Below the pieces are notes generated by a model. It saw only the letters and a program-made list of their open reading frames with translations. It was not told where the DNA came from and did not search any database. Below, one piece after another: positions 34,786 to 44,258 of a stretch of 64,000 nucleotides of DNA (within the stretch, counting starts at the first letter, position 1; each line of letters opens with the position of its first letter). The stretch comes from Nocardia pseudobrasiliensis NBRC 108224 (GTDB lineage: Bacteria > Actinomycetota > Actinomycetes > Mycobacteriales > Mycobacteriaceae): positions 186,001-250,000 of the forward strand of contig NZ_BDBS01000001.1 of assembly GCF_001613105.1 (NCBI RefSeq). Reading direction: 5' to 3'. A program made the translations under genes and the position numbers.

Positions 34786-35844
34786 GTGTTCGATGATCGG
34801 CCCCACGGGCTGCGGCGGTTGACCGATCGCCCCGACTACGCCCTCGTCGGAATTCTGCGGATCCCGGAACTCCAGATCAGCCCATGGGTTTCGCTGGCGC
34901 GCCGGGTCGCGTTCGCGCTCGCGCTGCTGGCGGGCGCCACCCTGGTCGTGTACTTCGGCCGCGCGGGCTATCACGACAATCAGGGCGACGAGCTGTCGCT
35001 GCTGGACGCGGCCTACTACTCGACGGTCTCGCTGTCGACCACCGGCTACGGCGACATCACGCCGATCAGCCCCGAGGCGCGGCTGATCAATACGATCGTC
35101 ATCACCCCGCTGCGGATCCTCTTCCTGATCGTTCTGGTCGGCACCACCCTGCAGGTTCTGACCGAGCGGTCCCGGCAGGTTTTCAAGATTCAACGATGGA
35201 GGCACAGGGTGCGCAATCACACCGTGGTCGTCGGATACGGCACCAAGGGCCGCACCGCCGTGGACGCGATGCTCGGTGACGGGGTGCAGCCCGCCGATAT
35301 CGTCGTCGTCGACACCGATCCGGTCGTCCTCGAGGCCGCCGCGAACGCCGCGCTGGTGACCGTGCACGGTTCGGCGACCCAATCCGATGTGCTGCGGCTG
35401 GCCGGTGTGCAGCACGCCGCGGCGGTGGTGGTCGCCGCCAATCGCGACGACACCGCGGTGCTGGTCACGTTGACCGCGCGCGAGATCAATCCCAAGGCCA
35501 AGATCGTCGCCTCGATCCGCGAGGCGGAGAACACCCATCTGCTGCGGCAGTCCGGCGCGGATTCGGTGGTGGTGTCCTCGGAGACCGCGGGCCGGCTGCT
35601 CGGCATCGCGACCACCACGCCGAGCGTGGTGGACATGATCGAGGATCTGCTCACCCCGGAGGCCGGCTTCGCGATCGCCGAGCGGGAGGTGGAATCCGAC
35701 GAGGTCGGCGGCTCGCCGCGGCATCTGCGCGATATCGTCCTGGGCGTGGTGCGCGGCGGCACGCTGATCCGGGTGGACGAGCCCGAGGTGGACGCCCTCG
35801 AGGTCGGCGACAAGCTGCTCTACATCCGCCGCGTGCACAAATAA
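34786..35844 (+). CDS. Potassium channel protein with RCK/TrkA domains
   Basis: About 352 aa, GTG start. Two membrane helices flank a pore loop with the selectivity filter TTGYGD (near residue 85). A cytoplasmic RCK/TrkA-N domain follows (VVVGYGTKGR, near 147) with a DTD ligand-binding strand. A TrkA-C domain is at the end (GTLIRVDEPEVDALEVGDKLL). This is the Rv3200c-type channel that conserved gene order places between adnB and nudC. Confidence 0.9.
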   Translation: MFDDRPHGLRRLTDRPDYALVGILRIPELQISPWVSLARRVAFALALLAGATLVVYFGRAGYHDNQGDELSLLDAAYYSTVSLSTTGYGDITPISPEARLINTIVITPLRILFLIVLVGTTLQVLTERSRQVFKIQRWRHRVRNHTVVVGYGTKGRTAVDAMLGDGVQPADIVVVDTDPVVLEAAANAALVTVHGSATQSDVLRLAGVQHAAAVVVAANRDDTAVLVTLTAREINPKAKIVASIREAENTHLLRQSGADSVVVSSETAGRLLGIATTTPSVVDMIEDLLTPEAGFAIAEREVESDEVGGSPRHLRDIVLGVVRGGTLIRVDEPEVDALEVGDKLLYIRRVHK

Positions 35845-35867
35845 GATCGCCGGATACGCTCGACGAC

Positions 35868-36779
35868 GTGCCTGAATTTCAGCTGAAACACGTTCCGCTG
35901 CTGTCGCGTTCCGTACTCGACCGCGCCGAGGAGCTGCGCTCGGACGAGCAGGCGCTGAAGGAGGGCTGGTCCGCCGCCAAGGTGCTGCGGATGAATCGGC
36001 GCGGTCAGGTGCGCGTCGACGGCCTGTCGATCGTGTTCGAACCGGCCGTCGACCTGGCGGCCGAACCGGTGCCCGAGGCGGTATTCCTCGGCGTCGACGC
36101 CGGAACCCACCTGTGGGCCGTGCGCGACAACGAGATCGACGGCACCCTGATGGATTTGCGCGCGGTCGGCGTCTCACTGGATCTCGAGGATCTGGCCATG
36201 GGTGTGCTCTCCACCGCGCTGGCCCTGCTGAACTGGCATGACCGGGCGAAATTCAGTGCGGTCGACGGCACCCCGACCCATCCCGCCACCGCCGGCTGGA
36301 CCCGCGTGTCCGAATCCGGGCACGAGGAGTTCCCGCGTATCGATCCGGCCGTCATCTGCCTGGTGCACGACGGCGGCGACCGGGTCCTGCTGGCCCGTCA
36401 GCAGAGCTGGCCCGAGGGCATGTTCTCGCTGCTGGCCGGGTTCGTGGAGGCGGGGGAGTCGCTCGAACGCTGTGTCGAACGCGAGATCGCCGAGGAGGTC
36501 GGCGTCGATGTGCGCGAGATCCGCTATCTCGGCAGCCAGCCCTGGCCGCTGCCGCGGTCGCTGATGCTCGGCTTCGCCGCGGTCGCCGATCCCGAACAGC
36601 CGCTGGTATTCGCCGACGGTGAGATCGCCGAGGGGTACTGGTTCACCCGCGGCGAGGTGCGCGAGGCATTGGCCCGCGGCGCATGGGGTTCCAAGGGTTC
36701 CGAGGGCGCGCGGCTGATGCTGCCGGGTTCGATTTCCATCGCGCGCACGATTATCGAATCCTGGGCCGCGATCGACTGA
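35868..36779 (+). CDS. nudC: NAD+ (NADH) diphosphatase, Nudix family, zinc ribbon lost
   Basis: About 303 aa. The Nudix box G-x5-E-x7-R-E-x2-E-E-x-G is present (GFVEAGESLERCVEREIAEE), followed by the NudC signature SQPWPLPRSLML. FPRIDPAVI precedes it, as expected. The four zinc-ribbon Cys normally found before FPRxDP are absent: the region reads AKFSAVDGTPT and RVSESGHEEF. It would hydrolyse NAD(H) or remove NAD caps from RNA. Conserved position between the K+ channel and mycoredoxin supports the assignment. Confidence 0.88.
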   Translation: MPEFQLKHVPLLSRSVLDRAEELRSDEQALKEGWSAAKVLRMNRRGQVRVDGLSIVFEPAVDLAAEPVPEAVFLGVDAGTHLWAVRDNEIDGTLMDLRAVGVSLDLEDLAMGVLSTALALLNWHDRAKFSAVDGTPTHPATAGWTRVSESGHEEFPRIDPAVICLVHDGGDRVLLARQQSWPEGMFSLLAGFVEAGESLERCVEREIAEEVGVDVREIRYLGSQPWPLPRSLMLGFAAVADPEQPLVFADGEIAEGYWFTRGEVREALARGAWGSKGSEGARLMLPGSISIARTIIESWAAID

Positions 36780-36796
36780 TCGGCGAATTCGATATT

Positions 36797-36812
36797 CCCT
36801 CGATTTCGAGGG
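36797..36812. promoter_or_regulatory. 16-base palindrome between nudC and CocE-type hydrolase
   Basis: CCCTCGATTTCGAGGG is a perfect 7-2-7 inverted repeat 18 bases after the nudC stop. The very short loop argues against a terminator hairpin and for a protein-binding site, perhaps controlling the downstream hydrolase. No cognate regulator gene is adjacent. Confidence 0.35.
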
Positions 36813-36913
36813 TGTGTTGGCTGCCATTTCGACGCTCCCGACCGTAATCTGTGACCCCGCCGGGGCATTCCGCCCGACCGATCGACGATTGATTCGAGAG
36901 GTGGGTCACGAAT

Positions 36914-38959
36914 ATGAATTACGCGCATCGTCTGACGGTCGCCGCTGTCGCGTTGACCTTTCCGCTGGTGATGGCCGCCCCGGCGAATGCGGCACCGGTC
37001 GCGACGGGCCCCGATGGCGGCGCGGCCGGTGCCGAATGGGCGGCGATCGAGGATGGGCCACAACAATATCCGAATATCAACATCCAATGGGATGTGCCGA
37101 TCACGATGAGTGACGGCGTGGTGTTGAAGGCCAATGTGTACCGGCCCGCCGATGCGGCCATGCGGCCGGTGGATGTGCGGACGCCGGTAGTCGTCAACAT
37201 CACTCCTTACACCAAATTGGTAAGCAATCTCGTCGATCACGCGCTGTCGATTCCGGTCCTGTCGGACGCGGTGGTCGATCTGCTGCGCCAGGTCGACTTC
37301 AGCGGTACCGCGCTGTCGGGCGTCACCGATCTGACCAAAGGTATCGGCGGGGATTGGTTGCGCAACTTCGCCATCGACCGTCGTCTGGTGCAGGCCGGGT
37401 ACGCCCAGGTCGTTGTCGATACCCGCGGCACCGGCTTCTCCGAGGGGGTATGGGACGCCCTGCGCGAACGGGAGCAACAGGATTCGTTCGAGGTGATCGA
37501 CTGGGCGGCGCGACAGCCCTGGTCCGACGGCAGTATCGGCATGAGCGGCATGTCGTATTCCGCGATCAATCAAATGCAGGCCGCCGAGTTGCGTCCGCCC
37601 GCGCTGAAGGCGATCTTCCCCGTACTGCCGGGCAGCGATCTGAATCAGGATGTACTGTCTCCGGGCAGTGGATTCGGCGTCACCTTCATCACCCTCTGGC
37701 TCTCCCTGATCAACGGCCTCAAATGGGTGCCGGATGTGCAGTCGATACTGACCGGGACGTTCGACCCGATCTGGCTCTCGGACCGCGTTCACAGTCCGCT
37801 GACATTCCTGGATGTCGAGTTCGACGTGTATACCAAGGCCCGGCTGGAGGATTTGAACCCACTGACCAAAGATGTTCTCACCGACTCCTCGCCGACCCGG
37901 CAGAGCTGGCTGGGCGATCCGAGCCGGGTGCAGGCGCCGACCTTCGTCGTCGGTGGCTGGCACGATCTGTTCACCTATTCGGAATCCAAGATCTACAACA
38001 AGATTCCGTTGCCGCCCGGGCATAAGCAGCTGTTGATGGGCGGCACTTATCACATCACTCCGGGAAATGAATACGGCGATCCCGGCCTGCCGCCGCGCGT
38101 CGATGTGCTGCAGCGGGCGTGGTTCGACAAGTGGCTCAAAGGAATAGACAACGGCATCGACACCTATGGTCCGGTCACGCTGCTGCAGCAGGGCGGCGAT
38201 TGGATCACCCGCGGCGGTTTCGGTTCCTCCGAACAGGCGGACACGCCGACATATCGGCGAATGTATTTGTCCGCCGAGCGCAGTCACACCGCCACGAGCG
38301 TCTACGACGGTTCGCTGAACGCCGGGCCCGACAGCGGGGTCGCCCGGCTGACCATAGCGCCGGGCCTGACGACACTGTGCTCCAACGACGCCGCCCAGGC
38401 GACCGTGGGCATTCTGTCGATCATCGTCGCGTGCGGTGACGACTCACGTATCGCCGAACTGAACGGCCTGACCTTCACCAGCGCGCCGGTGGTCGAGCCG
38501 ACCGTCATCTCCGGACCGATCGGGCTGCGGCTCAATACGATTCAGGACGCGAGCGACGGGTACTGGACGGTGACGGTCAACGATGTCGCGCCGGACGGGC
38601 GATCGACCGTGTTGTCGTCGGGTCAGCTGTTGGCCTCCGCGCGGCTGATCGACGATTCGCTCAGCACCCGCTCGGCCAACGGTGACTACACCGATCCGCG
38701 GCCCTATGCCTCCCTGACGCTGCGACAGCCGACGATGCCAGGCGCCGCGACCACCCTCGATATCGGGCTCACGGCCACCGAGGCCGTGCTCGCGCCCGGC
38801 CACCGGCTGCGGGTGGACGTCTTCGGCGGCAATGTGCCCAAGGGTCTTCCGATCCTGGCCGACCTCATCCATACCGAGCTGAAGCCCGAGCACCTCCAGC
38901 TCGATCCGGACGCACCGAGTTTCGTCAATATCCCGGTGCGCGGTAATCCGGGCTGGTGA
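36914..38959 (+). CDS. Secreted CocE/NonD family hydrolase (X-Pro dipeptidyl-peptidase type)
   Basis: About 681 aa with a Sec signal peptide (MNYAHRLTVAAVALTFPLVM, cleavage after PANA). The catalytic Ser is in GMSYSA (Ser214), the Asp in GGWHDLF (near residue 355) and the His in GGTYHITPG (near 383). A jelly-roll C-terminal domain follows (from about residue 450), as in CocE/glutaryl-7-ACA acylases. It cleaves an amide or ester bond outside the cell; substrate unknown. It is an insertion in the otherwise conserved nudC-mrx1 order, and paralogous to the protein at 61876-63951. Confidence 0.88.
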   Translation: MNYAHRLTVAAVALTFPLVMAAPANAAPVATGPDGGAAGAEWAAIEDGPQQYPNINIQWDVPITMSDGVVLKANVYRPADAAMRPVDVRTPVVVNITPYTKLVSNLVDHALSIPVLSDAVVDLLRQVDFSGTALSGVTDLTKGIGGDWLRNFAIDRRLVQAGYAQVVVDTRGTGFSEGVWDALREREQQDSFEVIDWAARQPWSDGSIGMSGMSYSAINQMQAAELRPPALKAIFPVLPGSDLNQDVLSPGSGFGVTFITLWLSLINGLKWVPDVQSILTGTFDPIWLSDRVHSPLTFLDVEFDVYTKARLEDLNPLTKDVLTDSSPTRQSWLGDPSRVQAPTFVVGGWHDLFTYSESKIYNKIPLPPGHKQLLMGGTYHITPGNEYGDPGLPPRVDVLQRAWFDKWLKGIDNGIDTYGPVTLLQQGGDWITRGGFGSSEQADTPTYRRMYLSAERSHTATSVYDGSLNAGPDSGVARLTIAPGLTTLCSNDAAQATVGILSIIVACGDDSRIAELNGLTFTSAPVVEPTVISGPIGLRLNTIQDASDGYWTVTVNDVAPDGRSTVLSSGQLLASARLIDDSLSTRSANGDYTDPRPYASLTLRQPTMPGAATTLDIGLTATEAVLAPGHRLRVDVFGGNVPKGLPILADLIHTELKPEHLQLDPDAPSFVNIPVRGNPGW

Positions 38960-39211
38960 TCAGGCGATCTGCGCCAGGGCCTGCTTCACCTGAACCAGGC
39001 TGGGATTGGTGGCGGTGGATCCGTCGCGATACTTCACGGTCGGCACCACATGGTTGCCGCCGTTGACGCTGCCGACGAATTCGGCGGCCGTGGGATCTTC
39101 CTCGATGTCCACCTCGGTATAGCTGATTCCGGACTCGTCGAGCTGCTTCTTCAGGCGTCGGCAGTAGCCGCACCAGGTGGTCGAGTACATGGTCAGGTCG
39201 GTAGCTGTCAC
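38960..39211 (-). CDS. mrx1: Mycoredoxin (mycothiol-dependent glutaredoxin-like oxidoreductase)
   Basis: About 83 aa from the GTG that gives MTATDLTMYSTTWCGYC, matching known mycoredoxins. The active site is WCGYC, followed by cis-Pro in VVPTVKY and GNHVVP. It reduces mycothiolated proteins in the cytoplasm. The GTG has no Shine-Dalgarno; an in-frame ATG at 39259 lies at the predicted transcription start of a promoter in the palindrome at 39256-39291 and would add 16 residues as a leaderless start. Both are possible. Confidence 0.88.
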   Translation of the reverse strand: MTATDLTMYSTTWCGYCRRLKKQLDESGISYTEVDIEEDPTAAEFVGSVNGGNHVVPTVKYRDGSTATNPSLVQVKQALAQIA

Positions 39212-39252
39212 GCAGGAGTCAACGCCGGCGCGGTGCCATCTGTTCCGGGGGC

Positions 39253-39295
39253 TTGCCATGGATTTATTATGCGCGCATACTAAATCTATGGTCCA
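39253..39295. promoter_or_regulatory. 36-base palindrome with two divergent leaderless-type promoters
   Basis: The segment 39256-39291 is nearly perfectly self-complementary (centre GCGCGC at 39271-39276). Rightward: -35 TTGCCA (39253-39258), 17-base spacer, -10 CATACT (39276-39281), start near the ATG at 39288. Leftward: -10 CATAAT (39271-39266) with a weak -35 TGGACC (39295-39290), start near the ATG at 39259. Both transcripts would begin at or beside a start codon. The MarR gene two genes downstream is the obvious candidate binder. Confidence 0.6.
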
Positions 39296-39362
39296 CATCG
39301 CCGCTCACGCCACCTCCACCGCCGAACCCGCGGAGTACTCGCATCTGCGGGTGGCGGCATGA
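39288..39362 (+). CDS. 24-aa leader ORF translationally coupled to the EVE gene
   Basis: Encodes MVHIAAHATSTAEPAEYSHL plus RVAA. It starts where the palindromic promoter should begin transcription and ends with ATGA overlapping the start of the EVE-domain gene. The arrangement predicts a leaderless message whose first ribosome reaches the EVE gene by coupling. No homologue is recognised. Confidence 0.45.
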   Translation: MVHIAAHATSTAEPAEYSHLRVAA

Positions 39363-39784
39363 GCGCCCGGCACTGGCTGAACGTGGTTTCCCGCGACCAT
39401 GTCCGTCGCGGTGTCGAACTCGGCATCGTCCAGGCCAACCACGGCAAGCGCACGGCCGTCGAGCGCATGGGTCCCGGCGACGGGCTGGTGTACTACTCGC
39501 CGCGCACCGGGATACGCGAGGGCGCGTGGGTCAAGGCGTTCACCGCACTGGGCACGATCGACGACCGGCCCGCGTGGCAGGCCGAGGACCAGGGCGGCTG
39601 TTTCCGGCCGTGGCGTCGAGAGGTCACGTATCGGCTGGATGCGCGGGAGGTTTCGATCGATGCGCTGCGCGGGGACCTCGAGCTGACCAGCGTCCCGAAC
39701 TGGGGCATCGTGCTGCGCCGCGGCCTGATCGAATTGAGCGCCCACGACTTCGCGCTGATCTCCCACGCTATGGTCGGCGCGTGA
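39359..39784 (+). CDS. EVE domain-containing protein (UPF0310 type)
   Basis: About 141 aa (MSARHWLNVVSRDHVRRGVE). The features HWLNVVSRDHV, VERMGPGDGLVYYSPRTG and NWGIVLRRGLIEL match the small stand-alone EVE proteins of the PUA-like fold, which bind modified bases in DNA or RNA. It overlaps the preceding leader ORF and the following MarR gene by four bases each, so the three form one tight unit. Confidence 0.83.
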   Translation: MSARHWLNVVSRDHVRRGVELGIVQANHGKRTAVERMGPGDGLVYYSPRTGIREGAWVKAFTALGTIDDRPAWQAEDQGGCFRPWRREVTYRLDAREVSIDALRGDLELTSVPNWGIVLRRGLIELSAHDFALISHAMVGA

Positions 39785-40248
39785 ACGAGGACCGGAACGC
39801 CGGGCTGCGCACCGAATTCGCCCATCCCGACGAGAGTCCCGGCCTGTTGCTGTGGCAGGTGACCAACCGCTGGCAGGCCGCCCAGCGTGCGGCCCTCGCG
39901 CCCTTCGACCTCACCCACGTCCAGTTCGTGCTGCTGGCCGCCCTGACCTGGCTCGCCGAACCCTGCGGCGGCGAGCCGGTCAGACAGCGCGACCTGGCCG
40001 ACCGGGCCGTCACCGATCCCATGATGACCTCGCAGGTCTTGCGCGCGCTCGAACAGAAGGGTTTGGTCGAACGCCGCGAGCATCCGAACGACCGGCGGGC
40101 GAAATCGCTCGTTCCGACGAAAACCGGTGTCGCCCTGGTCAATCGGGCCATCGTGGCGGTGGAGGCGTGTGATCGCGAATTCTTCGGCCCGCTCGGCGGC
40201 TCGACCGGTGAGTTCGCAACGGCCCTGCGTCGGCTGCGCGATCGGTGA
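39781..40248 (+). CDS. MarR family transcriptional regulator
   Basis: About 155 aa, GTG overlapping the EVE stop. The winged helix-turn-helix is seen in QRDLADRAVTDPMMTSQVLRAL followed by the wing ERREHPNDRRAKSLVPT (D-x-R-A motif). It probably autoregulates the leader-EVE-MarR unit and perhaps mycoredoxin through the palindrome at 39256-39291. The inducing ligand is unknown. Confidence 0.87.
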   Translation: MNEDRNAGLRTEFAHPDESPGLLLWQVTNRWQAAQRAALAPFDLTHVQFVLLAALTWLAEPCGGEPVRQRDLADRAVTDPMMTSQVLRALEQKGLVERREHPNDRRAKSLVPTKTGVALVNRAIVAVEACDREFFGPLGGSTGEFATALRRLRDR

Positions 40249-40254
40249 CCCGCG

Positions 40255-41481
40255 TCAGACTCGCCCGGGGTGGGCGGGCCGAGACCTCCTGTGCCACAGG
40301 CCCGCCGCGCGCGTTTCCACCACCAGTGCCCCGGCGATCAATGCGACGATGCCGTAGACCAGCCAGATCGGTCCGAGATGCGGGCCGAGCGCGCCCAGGA
40401 TCACCGCGATCACGGCCGCGGGCAGCGGCCACTTCAGGGTCCAGCGCCAACCCAGGCCGCTGCGGGCGCCGGTCACGGCGGTGACCAGGAAATAGGCCGC
40501 CGCGCCGCCGCACAGGGCCCAGCCGACGCCCGCCGGGAGATGACCCTGTGGATGAGCCAGGCACAATCCCAGGCCCGCGGCGATCGTCGCGATCGCACCG
40601 GTCAGCCAGCAGTGCATGGCCATTCGATGCGGGCCGGGTACGAGATTCGGGGAGACATCGCCGGTCAGCAGGCGCAGCACGGGCCCGAAATTAAGGGTCA
40701 GTGCCCACAGACCGGCCAGGATCGTGAAGCCGCCGAAGCCGAGCGCCAGCACCCGCGCACCCCAGCCCGTATCGCCGAGGGCCGTGATCAGCGCGATGAC
40801 GCCCTCACCGAGCACGATGATCACGTAGAGGCCCAAGCGCTCACCGAGATGTTCCGGATCGACGTGCAGCGCCTCGATTTTCGGCAGTTCGCGGCCGTCG
40901 AAGCGGGGATAGCGGCGCAGTCGCCGATCGAGTTCGTGCTGCATCCTGGTCATCATCCGGTCGCCGTTGATCGCGAACATGCCCCAGGTATCGATGGTCA
41001 GGCCCAGGGCCCACAGCCAGAACTTCCACGGTTCGGGCACCCACAGCGAGACGATCCAGGGCGTCACGCCCGCGCCCAACTGCGCGATCGGCCAGTCGAC
41101 CACGATTCGACCGCGGCCCCAGACCTGTGAGAGCACCACGCGCACGATCACGTAGACCGCGGCGAAGGTGGTGGCGTGCCGGGCGGGCATGCCGGGCACC
41201 GCGGCGGCCATCAGACCCACGCCCAGCATCGCGGCGAGCATCAGCGGCAGGCGGATGTGGTCGTAGGCGATGTCACCGTAGAGCGTCACACTCGCCCACG
41301 CCATCCAGAACGCCAGGTAGAGCAGGACATACAGCGCGAAGTCGCCGAGCGAGGGTCCGTGGTGCAGCACATGGGTGAGCTGACCGATGCCGGCGACCGC
41401 GACCAGATCGAAGAACAGCTCGATCCACGTCGCCCGGCGATCGTGTCGGAGGGTGTCGTCACTCGGCGTGTCGGTTGCCAC
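40255..41481 (-). CDS. Low temperature requirement A (LtrA) family membrane protein
   Basis: About 408 aa, GTG start ([19 protein letters not shown]). [19 protein letters not shown] is the family's first-helix signature and [19 protein letters not shown] the central one. Roughly ten to twelve membrane segments. Role unknown in any bacterium beyond the Listeria cold phenotype that named the family. It is divergent from uvrD2 with only 48 bases between them and lies outside the mycobacterial gene order. Confidence 0.88.
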   Translation of the reverse strand: MATDTPSDDTLRHDRRATWIELFFDLVAVAGIGQLTHVLHHGPSLGDFALYVLLYLAFWMAWASVTLYGDIAYDHIRLPLMLAAMLGVGLMAAAVPGMPARHATTFAAVYVIVRVVLSQVWGRGRIVVDWPIAQLGAGVTPWIVSLWVPEPWKFWLWALGLTIDTWGMFAINGDRMMTRMQHELDRRLRRYPRFDGRELPKIEALHVDPEHLGERLGLYVIIVLGEGVIALITALGDTGWGARVLALGFGGFTILAGLWALTLNFGPVLRLLTGDVSPNLVPGPHRMAMHCWLTGAIATIAAGLGLCLAHPQGHLPAGVGWALCGGAAAYFLVTAVTGARSGLGWRWTLKWPLPAAVIAVILGALGPHLGPIWLVYGIVALIAGALVVETRAAGLWHRRSRPAHPGRV

Positions 41482-41529
41482 CCGGCGCACATTAGCGGGC
41501 GCGGCCCGGACCTGTCGGACCTCGCTGTC

Positions 41530-43707
41530 ATGATGGAGCCCGTGCCCGCTCCGATCACCACCCCTCAGCTTCGGCTCGACGGACTCGATCCCGAGCAGGC
41601 CGCCGCCGTGCGCGCACCGCGCGGGCCGGTCTGTGTGCTCGCGGGAGCGGGGACCGGTAAGACGCGCACGATCACTCATCGCATCGCACATCTGGTCTCG
41701 GCCGGACATGTGCGCGCCGATCAGGTTCTGGCCGTGACCTTCACCGCGCGCGCCGCGGGGGAGTTGCGCAGTCGGCTGCGCGGGCTGGGCCTGGGTGGTG
41801 AGGCGAATACGGTGCAGGCGCGCACCTTTCACGCGGCCGCGCTACGTCAGCTGCGCTATTTCTGGCCGCAGATCGTGGGCGATGTGCCGTGGCGGCTGAT
41901 CGACAGCAAATTCCCGATCGTCGCGCAGGCCGCGAATCGCGCCGGACTGTCCACCGTCACCGAGAGCGTGCGCGATCTGGCCGGTGAGATCGAATGGGCC
42001 AAGGCGTCGCTGGTGGCCCCGGAGGACTACGCGGCCGCGGTGGCGCGGTATCACCGCGAACCTCCCTACGATCCGCGCAGGGTCGCCGACGTCTACAGCG
42101 GATACGAGGAGCTCAAGCAGACCCCCGAGGGGCTGCTGCTGGATTTCGACGATCTGCTGCTGCACACCGCGGCCGCCCTCGAGGACTATCCGGGCGTGGC
42201 CGAGGAGTTCCGCGGGCGCTATCGCTGTTTCGTGGTCGACGAATATCAGGACGTCACCCCGCTGCAGCAGCGGGTGCTCGACACCTGGCTCGGTGATCGC
42301 GACGATCTGACCGTGGTCGGCGACGCCAACCAGACCATCTATTCCTTCACCGGCGCGAGTCCGAGCTTCCTGCTGGACTTCTCGCGCCGCTTCCCGGAGG
42401 CCACGGTGGTGCGGCTCGAACGCGACTACCGGTCCACCCCTCAGGTGGTGTCGCTGGCGAACCGGGTGATCGGAGCCGCGCGCGGCCGGATCGCCGGGAC
42501 CCGGCTGGCCCTGATAGGCCAGCGCGCCGACGGTCCCGAACCGTCGTTCGCCGAATACGACGACGAGCCCGCCGAGGCCGCGGCCGTGGCCAAGGCCGTG
42601 GCGCGGCTGATCGGCACGGGCGTCCCGGCCGCGGAGATCGCGGTGCTCTATCGCATCAACGCCCAGTCCGAAGCCTATGAGCAGGCGCTCACCGAGGCAG
42701 AGATCCCGTATCAGGTGCGCGGCGGTGAGGGCTTCTTCCAGCGGGCCGAGGTCCGCCAGGCCGTACAGGCGTTGCGGCAGACCGCCGTTCGCGACGATCT
42801 GCCCGATGCCCGGGGTCCCGAACTGGTCACCCTGGTCCGCGCGGCCCTGGCCCGTCTCGGGCTGACCGCCACCGAACCCAGTGGCGCGCAGGCCCGTGAG
42901 CGCTGGGCGTCGCTGGTGGCGCTGGTCCAGCTCACCGAGGAATTGACCGCCCACGATGAGGATCTGGAGCTGTCGGGTCTGCTGCGCGAGCTCGCCGCAC
43001 GCGCCGAATCCCGGCATCCGCCGACCGTGCAGGGCGTGACGCTGGCCTCGCTGCACGCGGCCAAGGGGCTGGAGTGGGATGCGGTCTTCCTGGTCGGCCT
43101 CGCCGACGGCACGCTGCCGATCCAGCACGTGCTGGGGGAGGGCGGCGCGGTCAGCGACGAGGCGGCGCTGGAGGAGGAGCGGCGGCTGCTCTATGTGGGC
43201 GTGACGCGCGCGCGGGAACATCTGCAGCTGTCGTGGGCGCTGGCCCGCGCCCAGGGCGGTCGGAAGACGCGGCGGCGCAGCCGTTTCCTCAACGGTTTGA
43301 TTCCGGAGGACTCCCCGGCCTCGCGTATCGCACAGGCCACCGGCGATCGGCGCGGCGCGAAACGCTCGCATCCGACCTGCCGGATCTGCGGTCGCCCACT
43401 GCTGGGCACCACCGCGACCATGCTCGGGCGCTGTTCGCGCTGCCCGGCCGATCTGGATCCGGTATTGCTCGACACGCTGCGCGAATGGCGTAAGGAGAAG
43501 GCCGACGAACTGTCGGTGCCGCATTTCGTGGTGTTCAGCGACACCACGCTCACGGCCATCGCCGAACAGCTGCCGACCGACGATCGGGCCCTGGTCGCCA
43601 TCCCGGGCATCGGGGCGAAGAAACTCGGGCAGTTCGGCGCCGACGTGATAGCTATAGTCCGCTCCCGCATGGGTGCGCAAGACCATAAAACTGCAGGTGA
43701 AAAATAG
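41530..43707 (+). CDS. uvrD2: UvrD2 superfamily 1 DNA helicase with tetracysteine and HRDC domain
   Basis: About 725 aa. All helicase motifs are present: GAGTGKT (near residue 39), [48 protein letters not shown] and [11 protein letters not shown] four-Cys cluster (CRICG, then CSRC; about residues 617-640) and an HRDC-like domain ([17 protein letters not shown]) complete the mycobacterial UvrD2 layout. It unwinds DNA 3' to 5' in repair. The start has two ATGs in tandem at 41530 and 41533. Its stop lies in the AT-rich element of the whiB7 promoter. Confidence 0.93.
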   Translation: MMEPVPAPITTPQLRLDGLDPEQAAAVRAPRGPVCVLAGAGTGKTRTITHRIAHLVSAGHVRADQVLAVTFTARAAGELRSRLRGLGLGGEANTVQARTFHAAALRQLRYFWPQIVGDVPWRLIDSKFPIVAQAANRAGLSTVTESVRDLAGEIEWAKASLVAPEDYAAAVARYHREPPYDPRRVADVYSGYEELKQTPEGLLLDFDDLLLHTAAALEDYPGVAEEFRGRYRCFVVDEYQDVTPLQQRVLDTWLGDRDDLTVVGDANQTIYSFTGASPSFLLDFSRRFPEATVVRLERDYRSTPQVVSLANRVIGAARGRIAGTRLALIGQRADGPEPSFAEYDDEPAEAAAVAKAVARLIGTGVPAAEIAVLYRINAQSEAYEQALTEAEIPYQVRGGEGFFQRAEVRQAVQALRQTAVRDDLPDARGPELVTLVRAALARLGLTATEPSGAQARERWASLVALVQLTEELTAHDEDLELSGLLRELAARAESRHPPTVQGVTLASLHAAKGLEWDAVFLVGLADGTLPIQHVLGEGGAVSDEAALEEERRLLYVGVTRAREHLQLSWALARAQGGRKTRRRSRFLNGLIPEDSPASRIAQATGDRRGAKRSHPTCRICGRPLLGTTATMLGRCSRCPADLDPVLLDTLREWRKEKADELSVPHFVVFSDTTLTAIAEQLPTDDRALVAIPGIGAKKLGQFGADVIAIVRSRMGAQDHKTAGEK

Positions 43708-43738
43708 GTTGTGCGGTTGTGAGCGACAGCCGTAGGGT
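43699..43738 (+). promoter_or_regulatory. whiB7 promoter with AT-rich WhiB7 box
   Basis: GAAAAATAGG (43699-43708) sits directly before a -35 TTGTGC (43709-43714), with an 18-base spacer and -10 TAGGGT (43733-43738). An AT-rich block just upstream of the -35 is the established WhiB7 autoregulatory element in mycobacteria. The box overlaps the last codons of uvrD2. It predicts a leader of about 510 bases. Confidence 0.65.
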
Positions 43739-43813
43739 GGGGATCACGCACCGGGAGGGCATTCCGGCGCGCACAGTGACCAAACGGATACGAGTAAGGA
43801 GGGAGGCAGACCA

Positions 43814-44128
43814 ATGAACGGAATTATCAACATCGCGTCGATCGGCGTTGCGGCGTCGGCGATTCCGTGTGTGCACCTTGCCTCCCGGGGGGTCCTCGCT
43901 TTGCAGGGGACCGGTCTGTCCGCCGTAAGCATCTTCGGTACCGAACACACGGGGCCGAAGCATGCCCACACGACGGACAAGCCCATGCGGAGCTGGCACC
44001 CGGTCTATGCCGACGCATTTACCGGCGCCAATGCGGCAGTCGTCCGTCCGACGGCTGACCTGCAGGCAGCCCGCCTCCGCGACGCAAGCCCAGCGACCGT
44101 GATCAGGAGTCGACACCGACTCAGGTAG
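43814..44128 (+). CDS. Upstream ORF in the whiB7 leader
   Basis: 104 codons from an ATG with a very strong AAGGAGGGAGG seven bases upstream. Starts MNGIINIASIGVAASAI; C-terminal half Arg/Ala-rich. It resembles no protein family. It stops 21 bases before the attenuator stem, so ribosome progress through it can set which leader structure forms. This is how whiB7/wblC leaders sense ribosome-targeting antibiotics. It is longer than I would expect for such an ORF, and only part may matter. Confidence 0.5.
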   Translation: MNGIINIASIGVAASAIPCVHLASRGVLALQGTGLSAVSIFGTEHTGPKHAHTTDKPMRSWHPVYADAFTGANAAVVRPTADLQAARLRDASPATVIRSRHRLR

Positions 44129-44149
44129 GGATCAACTCCCTTAGCCAAC

Positions 44150-44222
44150 TGGCCACGGATCGCAAAACGCGAAACCGTGGCCATAGTTTTATCGGCCTCC
44201 AGCCACCGGCACCGGTTTCGCG
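44150..44222 (+). terminator. whiB7 attenuator: terminator hairpin and competing antiterminator
   Basis: Terminator: TGGCCACGG (44150-44158) pairs perfectly with CCGTGGCCA (44175-44183), followed by TAGTTTTAT. Antiterminator: CGCGAAACCG (44168-44177) pairs perfectly with CGGTTTCGCG (44213-44222). The two pairings share 44175-44177 and extend into each other, so they exclude each other. This is a transcription attenuator ahead of whiB7. Confidence 0.75.
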
Positions 44223-44258
44223 AAAACCCAACCGCTGCACGAGCTGAAGGAGTAAGAC

